A DNA stretch of 52,303 nt, taken from contig NZ_BAFT02000071.1 in NCBI RefSeq assembly GCF_000308475.2, positions 1 to 52,303 on the forward strand, read 5' to 3'. This DNA is from Nocardia brasiliensis NBRC 14402 (GTDB lineage Bacteria > Actinomycetota > Actinomycetes > Mycobacteriales > Mycobacteriaceae). Positions 1-6,849 of this stretch are shown here, in pieces. The notes below the pieces were generated by a model. It worked only from the letters and a program-made list of their open reading frames with translations. It made no database searches and was not told the origin of the DNA. Both the position numbers and the translations under genes were made by a program. Positions within the stretch are counted from its first letter, which is position 1. The number at the start of each line of letters is the position of its first letter.

Positions 1-511
1 CGGTGATCAGCTGCGAGGTGGCGGCCACGGCCGTGTCCTGGCCCGCGGGTAGGGCGAGCACCAGCCGGGTCTGCTCGATGATCACGTCGGCGACCCGGCG
101 CATCCCCGCGAACCGCGAGCGCATGAGCGCCTCGCTGCCGTACGCCTGCGCGAAGATGATCTGCGCGCGGCGCGGATCGTCGGTGACCTCGATGATCAAC
201 GCGGCGACGCCCGCCCGGATCCGGTCGGCGGGGGTGCCCGCGGTGTCCGCGATCGCAGCCCGGGCCCGTTCGAGGGCGGCCTCCTGGACCTCGAGCAGCA
301 ACTCGGCGGCGAGCACGTCCAGGTCGGGAAAGGCCTCGTAGAAGAAGCGCGGGCCGACCTTGGCCTGTTCGCAGACCCCGCGCACGGTCAGCGCCGACAA
401 CCCCTGGGTGCCGACGATGTCCAGGGCGGCGTCGATCAACCGCCTGCGTCGATCTTCCCGGCGCTCGGCGGTGGACGTGCCGCGATAGGTGCCGCTGAAT
501 GCTCGGGTCAC
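1..511 (-). CDS. TetR-family transcriptional regulator, 3' end outside the window
   Basis: About 170 codons are visible; the stop lies beyond base 1. Residues about 17-60 form a TetR-type helix-turn-helix, with LTVRGVCEQAKVGPRFFYEA giving the turn and recognition helix. The rest is the helical ligand-binding domain. I chose the GTG at 511 because a GAGG sits upstream and reading begins just before the HTH. It is transcribed away from a P450 gene, and two tandem palindromes lie between them, so it probably represses itself and the P450. In Mycobacterium tuberculosis a TetR gene (Rv3058c) lies next to cyp136 (Rv3059), and this looks like the same arrangement. The family call is firm; the ligand is unknown. 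Confidence 0.9.
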   Translation of the reverse strand, partial: MTRAFSGTYRGTSTAERREDRRRRLIDAALDIVGTQGLSALTVRGVCEQAKVGPRFFYEAFPDLDVLAAELLLEVQEAALERARAAIADTAGTPADRIRAGVAALIIEVTDDPRRAQIIFAQAYGSEALMRSRFAGMRRVADVIIEQTRLVLALPAGQDTAVAATSQLIT

Positions 512-538
512 CTCAGGAGCCTCGCACAGCAGAAGTCG

Positions 539-570
539 GGAAACAAGTGTTTACGGAAACGCATGTTTCC
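539..570. promoter_or_regulatory. Tandem TetR-type operators in the TetR/P450 intergenic region
   Basis: Two 16-bp near-identical palindromes abut: GGAAACAAGTGTTTAC (539-554) and GGAAACGCATGTTTCC (555-570). The second has perfect 6-bp arms around GCAT, and the first has one arm mismatch. Their place between a TetR gene and a divergent P450 suggests the autorepression and P450 control site. That TetR binds here is inferred. Confidence 0.7.
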
Positions 571-612
571 GGTATGGTCGGAGCATCGCAGCGTCGCGAA
601 GGGACGGCCGCA

Positions 613-2079
613 ATGAGTCTTCTTGTGCCCCAGAGAATTACCGATGTGTCAGGGGATGTCCGGCACTTGCGGGCGCGGCTCGCCAGGCAGGCGCAAACTC
701 TCGGCGCCCGGGTCGTCGAGCGCTATCCGTCCACGGCGCGGCCGCTCGCGCCACCGCCGGCGGGCAGTGACCTGCGGCCCGTCCTCGGCGACTTCGGCGC
801 GCCGGGCATCGGCTACACCCTGCATGCGCTGAGCGACCCGATCGGGCTGGCGCGCAACCGATTCGACCGTTATGGTCCGGTGAGCTGGATGGGTCTGCTC
901 GGTCGCCGGACGGTCGGTGTGTTCAGTCCCGCCGCGGTCGAGGCGGTGCTGCTCGACCGGGACAAGGTGTTCTCGGCACAGCGCGGCTGGGAATTCGTGA
1001 TCGGCCCGTTCTTCCACGGCGGTCTGCTGCTGCGGGATTTCGACGAGCATCTGTTCCACCGCCGGATCATGCAGCAGGCGTTCACCAGGCCGCGCCTGGT
1101 CGGCTACCTCGAGCTGACGACGCCGCGGATCACCCGGGGGATCGCGCAGTGGCGGCCCGGTGCGCACTTCGCGCTGTACGACGAGGTCAAGAAGATCCTG
1201 CTCGCGCAGGCGACCGAGGTCTTCGCCGGCGCCGAACTCGGGCCCGAAAGCGTCATGCTCAGCAGGGCTTTCGAAGACGCGGTGCACGGCGCGACCGCGC
1301 TGCTGCGGACCAATGTGCCCGGCGGTGTGTGGTCGCGTGGCCTCCGCGGTCGCCGCATGCTGGCCGACTACTTCCGGCGCGAACTGCCCGCCAAACGCGC
1401 GGGTGCGGGCAAGGACCTGTTCAGCGTGCTCTGCACGGCGGAAAGTGAAGAGGGGCATACGTTCTCGGATCGCGAAGTGATCGAGCACATGATCTTCGTA
1501 ATGATGGCCGCGCACGATACGAGCACGATCGCCGCGACTATGCTGGCCTACGAGCTGGCCCGCCATCCGGACTGGCAGGAGCGGCTGCGGGCCGAGTCCC
1601 TGGCGCTCGGCAAACCCACGCTCGACTACGCCGACCTCGACCGCCTGCCCGGGCTCGATCTCGCGTTCAAGGAGGCATTGCGGCTGTATTCGCCGGTGGC
1701 GCAGCAGGTTCGGGAAACCACCAGGGACACCGATATCCTGGGGCACTATCTGCCGCGGGGCACGCTCGTCGTCGTCGGCGCCTACCCGATGATGCGCACC
1801 GCGGCCTACTGGCACGATCCGGACGCGTTCGATCCCGAACGGTTCGCCGCGGACCGGCGCGAGGACAAATCGCATCGGTTGGCCTGGGCCCCGTTCGGCG
1901 GCGGCGCGCACAAGTGCATCGGCCTCTACTTCGGCGGCATGACCGTGAAAGCCGTGCTGCACCAGATGCTGCTGCGCTACCGCTGGTCGCTGCGGCCCGG
2001 CTACGAGGTGCCGCTCGTCGCGGGCACCGGCCCGATGCCCGCGGACGGTCTCCCGATCCGGCTGGCACGGCTGTCGTGA
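613..2079 (+). CDS. Cytochrome P450, CYP136-like
   Basis: The 488-residue protein has the P450 landmarks in order: I-helix AAHDTST (about 299-305), the ExxR pair E354/R357 in KEALRLYSP, and the heme loop FGGGAHKCIG with the heme-ligating cysteine at about residue 435. It is a soluble heme monooxygenase that needs reducing partners, and a ferredoxin gene overlaps its stop. The ATG at 613 is chosen over in-frame upstream codons because AAGGGA precedes it and upstream codons would run into the operator. The divergent TetR gene and length resemble mycobacterial cyp136 (Rv3059). The substrate is not deducible; the CYP136 assignment rests on context and overall look. Confidence 0.93.
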   Translation: MSLLVPQRITDVSGDVRHLRARLARQAQTLGARVVERYPSTARPLAPPPAGSDLRPVLGDFGAPGIGYTLHALSDPIGLARNRFDRYGPVSWMGLLGRRTVGVFSPAAVEAVLLDRDKVFSAQRGWEFVIGPFFHGGLLLRDFDEHLFHRRIMQQAFTRPRLVGYLELTTPRITRGIAQWRPGAHFALYDEVKKILLAQATEVFAGAELGPESVMLSRAFEDAVHGATALLRTNVPGGVWSRGLRGRRMLADYFRRELPAKRAGAGKDLFSVLCTAESEEGHTFSDREVIEHMIFVMMAAHDTSTIAATMLAYELARHPDWQERLRAESLALGKPTLDYADLDRLPGLDLAFKEALRLYSPVAQQVRETTRDTDILGHYLPRGTLVVVGAYPMMRTAAYWHDPDAFDPERFAADRREDKSHRLAWAPFGGGAHKCIGLYFGGMTVKAVLHQMLLRYRWSLRPGYEVPLVAGTGPMPADGLPIRLARLS

Positions 2080-2267
2080 GGATCGTCGCCGACCGCGCCC
2101 GCTGCGAGGGCCACGGGATGTGTGAAGCCTTGGCCCCCAGCCTGTTCCGCGTGGGCGACGACGGCATCGTCGAACCGCTCGCGGAGCCGGCCACCGAGTC
2201 CGACCCGGAACTCGTCCAGTTGGTCGTGGACAGCTGTCCCGTCGAGGCCCTGCGCCGCACCCCCTGA
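2076..2267 (+). CDS. Small 3Fe-4S-type ferredoxin, P450 partner
   Basis: The 63-residue protein has C10-x2-H13-x2-C16 and then C54-P55. This is the mycobacterial-type P450 ferredoxin pattern in which one of the usual cluster-binding cysteines is replaced, here by histidine. The GTG start overlaps the P450 stop as GTGA (2076-2079), so the two are translationally coupled. It most likely passes single electrons from a ferredoxin reductase, encoded elsewhere, to the P450. The family is confident. Whether the cluster is 3Fe-4S or a His-ligated 4Fe-4S cannot be read from sequence. Confidence 0.9.
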   Translation: MRIVADRARCEGHGMCEALAPSLFRVGDDGIVEPLAEPATESDPELVQLVVDSCPVEALRRTP

Positions 2268-2282
2268 CCGCACGCACCCCTG

Positions 2283-2340
2283 CTGACCTCCCGCACCCGC
2301 TCCGGCCCGTGGTAGCGGGTGCGGGAACGCGGGAAGTCAG
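2283..2340. terminator. Bidirectional hairpin terminator between convergent genes
   Basis: CCCGCACCCGCT (2290-2301) and AGCGGGTGCGGG (2314-2325) form a perfect 12-bp stem with a 12-nt loop. CTGACCTCCCG at 2283-2293 can also pair, with one mismatch, with 2330-2340. It lies between the ends of the ferredoxin gene and the convergent MerR gene. There is no clear T-run on either side. Confidence 0.75.
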
Positions 2341-2729
2341 GCCGGGACCGCGTCGAACGGTGGGTAGTGCTCGGCGCCGGTCTGCTCGGCGGCGGCGATG
2401 TACCGGGCGAGCGCATCGCGCGACTGCGCGAGCCCGCGCAGCCGCTCGTCGAGCCGCTGCAGCCGGGACCGCATGGCGGACAACAACTCCGGGCACCCGA
2501 GTAGTTCCGGGGCCGGGCCGACGGCGCACGGCAGCAAGTAGGCGATGTCCTCGGAGGACAGGCCTGCCCCGAGCAGGTGCCGGATCTGCTGCACGCGCAG
2601 CAGGGCGTCCTCGTCGTACTCGCGGTAACCGTTCGCGCCCCGCGCCGCTGCCAACAAGCCCTGAGCCTCGTAATACCGCAGCTGATGGGCGTTGACGCCC
2701 GTCCGACGGCTCAGTTCGCCGATTCGCAT
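2337..2729 (-). CDS. MerR-family transcriptional regulator
   Basis: The 130-residue protein starts with the MerR winged HTH: MRIGELSRRTGVNAHQLRYY, then a wing around GYREYDEDAL. A helical effector region follows, with cysteines in LLPCAVG and LGCPEL. There is no typical metal-binding C-terminus, so the signal is probably an organic compound or a redox change. It is divergent from an imine-reductase-like gene with only 49 bp between the starts, and that gap contains a MerR-like promoter. This suggests activation of the neighbour by DNA unwinding, as known for the family. Confidence 0.92.
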   Translation of the reverse strand: MRIGELSRRTGVNAHQLRYYEAQGLLAAARGANGYREYDEDALLRVQQIRHLLGAGLSSEDIAYLLPCAVGPAPELLGCPELLSAMRSRLQRLDERLRGLAQSRDALARYIAAAEQTGAEHYPPFDAVPA

Positions 2730-2740
2730 CGAAACCTCAC

Positions 2741-2772
2741 TTGACCTTCACACCGATATCAACGTTGAAGAT
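2741..2772 (+). promoter_or_regulatory. MerR-type promoter with stretched spacer
   Basis: TTGACC (2741-2746) could be the -35 and GAAGAT (2767-2772) the -10, 20 bp apart. Overlong spacing is the hallmark of MerR-regulated promoters. CTTCA (2746-2750) and TGAAG (2766-2770) form the arms of an inverted repeat inside it. The assignment is by pattern only. Confidence 0.5.
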
Positions 2773-2778
2773 GCTGCC

Positions 2779-3663
2779 ATGAGTACACAACAGACCACGG
2801 TGACCGTCCTCGGACTCGGACTGATGGGCCGGGCACTCGCCGCGGCGTTCCTGCGGGCAGGCCATCCGACCACGGTGTGGAATCGCACCACAGATAAAGC
2901 CGACCAGTTGGTAGCCGAGGGTGCCCGGCAGGCGCCTACCCTCGCCGACGCGCTCGCGGCGAGCCCGCTGACGATCATCTGCCTCACCGATTACCAGGCC
3001 GTGCGCGAACTACTCGACACCCATGATCTCGGCGCGACGACGCTGATCAACCTGACCTCGGGCGACTCCGCGCAGGCCAGAACCGCCGCCGCGTGGGCCG
3101 CTGCGCGCGGCGCGCGGTATCTGGACGGGGCCGTCATGGCGATCCCGTCGACCATCGGCACCGCCGAAGCGGTCATCCTGCACAGCGGACCGCAGGCGGA
3201 CTTCGATTCGCACCGGCCGACCCTCGACGCGCTCGGCACCGTGACCTACCTCGGTGCGGACCACGGACTGGCGTCCCTGTACGACGTGGCGGGACTGGCG
3301 ATGATGTGGAGCGTGCTGAACGCGTGGCTGCACGGCACCGCGATGCTCCGCACGGCGGGTGTCGACGCCGCGGCGTACGCGCCGTTCGCGCAACAGATCG
3401 CGTCCGGCGTCGCGAGTTGGCTGCCGGGCTATGCCGAGCAGATCGATCGGGGCGCCTTCCCAGCGCAGGTATCCGCGTTGGAGACCGATGTGCGGGCGAT
3501 GGCACACCTGCTCGAGGAGAGCGCGGCGGTCGGCGTCAATACCGAACTGCCCGAACTGATCAAGGCGATGGCGGACCGGGCGATCGCGGCCGGGCACGGC
3601 GCCGAGCAATATCCCGTGCTGATCGAGGAATTCGCCAAAGCCGCGAGTGCGCCGCCGCGGTGA
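2779..3663 (+). CDS. NAD(P)-dependent imine reductase / 6-phosphogluconate-dehydrogenase-like oxidoreductase
   Basis: The 294-residue protein has an N-terminal Rossmann fold with GLGLMG (12-17) and a VWNRT segment for NADP(H) binding. It is followed by YLDGAVMAIPSTIG (about 114-127), a segment style found in the imine reductase branch of the beta-hydroxyacid dehydrogenase superfamily. The usual catalytic lysine of 3-hydroxyisobutyrate dehydrogenases is not evident. Instead Y168/D169 in ASLYDVAGL occupy the place where imine reductases have Asp or Tyr. The start at 2779 fits the family N-terminus. The divergent MerR gene probably controls it. The natural substrate is unknown. Confidence 0.85.
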   Translation: MSTQQTTVTVLGLGLMGRALAAAFLRAGHPTTVWNRTTDKADQLVAEGARQAPTLADALAASPLTIICLTDYQAVRELLDTHDLGATTLINLTSGDSAQARTAAAWAAARGARYLDGAVMAIPSTIGTAEAVILHSGPQADFDSHRPTLDALGTVTYLGADHGLASLYDVAGLAMMWSVLNAWLHGTAMLRTAGVDAAAYAPFAQQIASGVASWLPGYAEQIDRGAFPAQVSALETDVRAMAHLLEESAAVGVNTELPELIKAMADRAIAAGHGAEQYPVLIEEFAKAASAPPR

Positions 3664-3731
3664 TCATCGGGTAGCGGCGCGAAAGTGACTGCGGGAGATC
3701 AAGAGTTTGGAACCTCGGCGGCGAGGCATTA

Positions 3732-3749
3732 CCTGTCCGATACGACAGG
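3732..3749. promoter_or_regulatory. Inverted repeat upstream of the tail-domain operon
   Basis: CCTGTC-CGATAC-GACAGG is a perfect 6-bp inverted repeat just before the strong ribosome binding site AAGGAGG of the next gene. It could be an operator or an mRNA hairpin. No matching regulator is nearby. Confidence 0.35.
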
Positions 3750-3767
3750 CTCGGCAAGGAGGTTCAA

Positions 3768-4418
3768 GTGTCGTCTGGAGTGTTGATCACAGTGATCGTT
3801 CTGGTCGTCCTCGCTGCGGTGGTCATCGCCTTACTGGTGTGGCCGATGGTGCGCAGGCAACGGCTGCGCAGCCGATTCGGACCGGAATACGACCGGACGG
3901 TCCAGGAACACGACGATCGCCGCGCCGCGGAACGTGAACTGGCCGAACGCGAACGCCGCCATGCCGAGCTCGAACTGCGCACGCTGTCCGACGAGCAGAA
4001 GCAGCTGTACACGGCCCGCTGGGTCGAGGTGCAGGAGCAGTTCATCGACGATCCGGCGGCGGCCCTGCTCGCCGCCGATCGCCTGCTGACCACCGTGATG
4101 GCCGAACGTGGTTATCCCACCGAGAATTTCGATCAGCAGGTGGCCGATCTGTCGGTGGAGCACGCGGAACCGCTCGGGCACTACCGGGCCGCGCACGAGA
4201 TCGCGACCCGGCCCAGCGGGACCGCGGTGTCCACCGAGGACCGGCGCACCGCGATCGTGCACTACCGGGATCTGTTCCAGGACTTGCTGAACGGCGCGTC
4301 CGACAACAAGAAGACCGCACCCGTCGAGACGGCCGAACGGGACACGACCGCCGCCGAGCAGCAGGCGCAGCACGAGACGACCGAGCAGACCCAGCACGAC
4401 AAGAAGGCACTGTCATGA
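3768..4418 (+). CDS. Single-pass membrane protein with coiled coil and conserved tail domain
   Basis: The 216-residue protein has one N-terminal transmembrane helix (about 4-27, LITVIVLVVLAAVVIALLVW) followed by basic residues, so the bulk should face the cytoplasm. A charged coiled-coil-like stretch (about 45-80) is followed by a helical domain with WVEVQEQFIDDPAAAL and later HYRDLFQDLL, then a Thr/Glu/Gln-rich tail. The same domain reappears in the next gene, which overlaps by ATGA. The GTG at 3768 has an excellent AAGGAGG upstream. I do not recognise a characterised function; similar hypothetical proteins occur in actinobacteria. Confidence 0.85.
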   Translation: MSSGVLITVIVLVVLAAVVIALLVWPMVRRQRLRSRFGPEYDRTVQEHDDRRAAERELAERERRHAELELRTLSDEQKQLYTARWVEVQEQFIDDPAAALLAADRLLTTVMAERGYPTENFDQQVADLSVEHAEPLGHYRAAHEIATRPSGTAVSTEDRRTAIVHYRDLFQDLLNGASDNKKTAPVETAERDTTAAEQQAQHETTEQTQHDKKALS

Positions 4419-5140
4419 GCACCGAATACGACCGCACCGTGCAGCCCGAGCGAGCCACCGCAGCGGACTCGCCGAAAGAACACGAGAATCGGTGGGCCAC
4501 GGCGGAATCCGAAGCGCACGCGGACGAGCGGGCAGCGGCGGCCGCCGAGTACGGCACCGAAACGGAACAGACGTTGACCGCGTCGAGCACGGTGGGCTCG
4601 CCACAGCGTGCCGACGTGTTCGGTGAAAGCGATTCCGGCGGGCACGTATCCGCCGCGGACCAGCACGACGAGGCGCTGACCGAAGACGATGTGGACCCGC
4701 ACGCCACCGCGGCGAGCACCACGGATTCGGAGCAGGACGCGGCCACCGAAGCACGCCTCGACGAGCCCGCTGCGGATCCCGGGACCACCGCCGACACCGA
4801 GATCGGGCATCCCGGGTCGACCGCGAATACCACTGAGGGGCAGCGAACTTCGCTCGACGGCGTCGGCGCCGCGCTGTTCGGGGAGGCCGATCTCGATCGG
4901 CTGCGTACCCAGTGGCGCGAGGTACAGGGCGCGTTCGTCGACAGTCCGCGCGACGCGGTCACGCAGGCGGACAAGATCGTCAGCGACGTCATCTACCAGC
5001 TGACCACCGCGTACGCCGAACGTAAGCGCCTGCTCGAGGAGCACAGCTCGGGTTTACAGGACGCCGACACCGAGGAACTGCGGCAGGCCTTGCGCGGCTA
5101 CCGCGGGTTCTTCCGGCGGTTGCTGACCATCGAATCGTAG
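4415..5140 (+). CDS. Acidic low-complexity protein with the same C-terminal domain as its neighbour
   Basis: The 241-residue soluble-looking protein has a disordered acidic N-terminal 140 residues rich in Ala, Glu, Asp and Thr. It begins with EYDRTVQ, also found in the upstream protein. A helical C-terminal domain (about 145-240) contains WREVQGAFVDSPRDAV and ends in YRGFFRRLL. These parallel WVEVQEQFIDDPAAAL and YRDLFQDLL in the preceding gene, so the two are probably paralogous partners. The start overlaps the upstream stop (ATGA). Its function is unknown; a membrane-tethered and soluble pair is a reasonable guess. Confidence 0.82.
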   Translation: MSTEYDRTVQPERATAADSPKEHENRWATAESEAHADERAAAAAEYGTETEQTLTASSTVGSPQRADVFGESDSGGHVSAADQHDEALTEDDVDPHATAASTTDSEQDAATEARLDEPAADPGTTADTEIGHPGSTANTTEGQRTSLDGVGAALFGEADLDRLRTQWREVQGAFVDSPRDAVTQADKIVSDVIYQLTTAYAERKRLLEEHSSGLQDADTEELRQALRGYRGFFRRLLTIES

Positions 5141-5165
5141 ACACCGAACGACGGAATCGTTGCCC

Positions 5166-6041
5166 ATGAAGTTGCCCGGATTGCCGACCGATCGGATCGA
5201 CCGACTCGCCGATTGGGTCGCCCACCAGGTGAAGTCGCGGGTCCCGGCGGCCGACCCGGCCGACCGTGATCCCGAATTCATCATCGACACCGTGGGTCCC
5301 GCGTGGCTGTTCGCCCGGATGTACTTCCGGGCGGAGGTCCGCGGCCTCGATCACATCCCGGACGAGGGCCCGGTCCTGTTGGTCGGCAATCATTCCGGGG
5401 GCAACGTTTCCCCGGAGGTGCTCGTCACCACGCTGGCGTTCGTGCGCCGGTTCGGGCCGCATCGGCCGTTCTTTCAACTCGCGCACGACATGGTGATGGC
5501 CTATCCGGTGATCGGCACGCTGCTGCGGCGCTTCGGCACGGTGGGCGCGGATCCGGAACGCGCGCGCCAGGTGCTCCGGGACGGCGCGGCGGTGCTGGTG
5601 TATCCCGGCGGCGACTGGGAGGTGCATCGACCGACCTGGGAGGAAGACCAAATCGATTTCGCGGGCCGCACGGGCTTTCTCCGATTGGCCTGGGACGCAC
5701 ACGTTCCCATCGTCCCTTTTGTCAATGCCGGTGCGCAGCAGACCGCCCTGATGCTCAGCCGCGGGGACCGGCTGGCGCGGCTGCTGCGGCTGGATCAGAT
5801 GTTGCGCCTCAAGGTGTTTCCGATTTCGCTGGCGCTGCCCTGGGGCCTCAACATCGGCGATCTCGCCGGGCACATCCCGCTGCCGAGCAAGGTGACGATC
5901 GAATTCCTCCCGCCCATCGATCTGCGCTCCGAGCACGGGCCCGAACTGGATCTCGACGCCGCCTACGACCATGTCACCGGCGTCATGCAGGACGCGTTGA
6001 CGCGACTGTGCGCCGAGCGCGGCTTGCCGATCCTGGGCTAA
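5166..6041 (+). CDS. Lysophospholipid/diacylglycerol acyltransferase-family protein
   Basis: The 291-residue protein has the acyltransferase fold: block I VGNHSGG, then YPVIGTLLRRFGTVGAD, VLVYPGGDWE (block III) and PIVPFVNAGA (block IV). This order and the YPGG-WE signature match the MGAT-like branch of glycerolipid acyltransferases. The classical H-x4-D motif is not intact: H is followed by SGGNV and an acidic residue appears only at PE further on. It starts 25 bp after the tail-domain gene, so it probably shares its mRNA. An in-frame TTG at 5160 is a possible alternative start. The substrate is unknown. Confidence 0.85.
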   Translation: MKLPGLPTDRIDRLADWVAHQVKSRVPAADPADRDPEFIIDTVGPAWLFARMYFRAEVRGLDHIPDEGPVLLVGNHSGGNVSPEVLVTTLAFVRRFGPHRPFFQLAHDMVMAYPVIGTLLRRFGTVGADPERARQVLRDGAAVLVYPGGDWEVHRPTWEEDQIDFAGRTGFLRLAWDAHVPIVPFVNAGAQQTALMLSRGDRLARLLRLDQMLRLKVFPISLALPWGLNIGDLAGHIPLPSKVTIEFLPPIDLRSEHGPELDLDAAYDHVTGVMQDALTRLCAERGLPILG

Positions 6042-6484
6042 CCGGTGCCCGGCAGCGGCTGCGCGACGAACATATAGCTCTTCTCCTCGACCCGGCGCGC
6101 GATGCGCCAGTGCCCGTCGACGCGGACGAAAGTGTCCAGGTACCACAGCCCGCACAGCATGAGGCTCGACGGACCGCCCCCGCCGGACATCATCATCGGG
6201 TTGTGGCACATGGTGCGGCCGGTGGCCGTGTCACCCTCGACGGTGATCGAGGAATTGCTGATGAGGTGCTGGAACGCAGGAAAGTTGGGCAGCATGGCGG
6301 CGAGGAATTGCTTCGTCGCCGCCACGTCGCCCGCGGGACCGCCCATCGCGGCGTAGTCGATGTGCGCGTCACCGGTGAAGATGTCGTCCAGCAGGTCCCA
6401 CTGCCCGGTGTCGACCGCGTGCGAATACCGGACCATCAGGTCCTGGATCTCCATGCGATCGGAAATCTCTTGCAGGGACAGCAT
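6038..6484 (-). CDS. SnoaL-like / NTF2-fold protein
   Basis: The 148-residue protein shows the pattern of the SnoaL-like alpha+beta barrel family. It opens with LQEISDRMEIQDLMVRYSHA, then DTGQWDLLDDIFTGDAHIDY (the common hydratase or dehydratase-like Tyr/Asp region), and ends with DGHWRIARRVEEKSYMF. Members are small-molecule isomerases, hydratases or ligand-binding proteins. The ATG at 6484 is chosen because CGGAGG precedes it at good spacing. It is convergent with the acyltransferase and the two stop codons overlap (6038-6041), leaving no room for a terminator. Confidence 0.88.
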   Translation of the reverse strand: MLSLQEISDRMEIQDLMVRYSHAVDTGQWDLLDDIFTGDAHIDYAAMGGPAGDVAATKQFLAAMLPNFPAFQHLISNSSITVEGDTATGRTMCHNPMMMSGGGGPSSLMLCGLWYLDTFVRVDGHWRIARRVEEKSYMFVAQPLPGTG

Positions 6485-6577
6485 GCTCGCCTCCGAATTA
6501 CGCCGAACGGTTCGGCGCAATGGCACCAGGGTTGTGCGCGGGATGCAAGACCCGGCCGCGAGCGGGGGAGTTGGGTG

Positions 6578-6775
6578 TCAGGCCTTGTGCGGCAAGATGT
6601 TCAGTACGAGTACGAGTCCGGCCGCGATGCTGAGGCAGGCGAGGACCGTGGTGACAGCAGACTGCGTAAGAGTGGCAATGCCGATCGAAAAGGCAAGGCA
6701 CGTAGCGAATGCCAAAACCGCGGTCCCCGACTCCAGGCCGGCGATGCGGCTGGGTCGGTTATCCGTCGATGTCAT
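6578..6775 (-). CDS. Small two-helix membrane protein
   Basis: The 65-residue protein has two predicted transmembrane helices, about 17-36 (TAVLAFATCLAFSIGIA) and 42-60 (VTTVLACLSIAAGLVLVLN), with a short polar N-terminus and a basic end. The ATG at 6775 is chosen; an in-frame TTG at 6793 is less likely. No strong ribosome binding site is visible. The function is not recognised. Confidence 0.6.
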   Translation of the reverse strand: MTSTDNRPSRIAGLESGTAVLAFATCLAFSIGIATLTQSAVTTVLACLSIAAGLVLVLNILPHKA

Positions 6776-6849
6776 GTATCTGTGATTACCCAACGCCGCC
6801 CGTTACGAAACCGTGACTTCGAAATCGATGGCGTATCCGCCGGTCAGGG

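Noticed and set aside
649..2529. A 626-codon minus-strand frame opposite the P450, ferredoxin and part of the MerR gene.
   Set aside because: Shadow of the P450 gene: low-complexity Arg-rich translation and no recognisable domain.
3705..3730. A stress sigma factor promoter (GTTT-N16-GGCATT) before the tail-domain operon.
   Set aside because: The -35-like GTTT is present but the -10-like part differs too much from GGGTAT to support a call.
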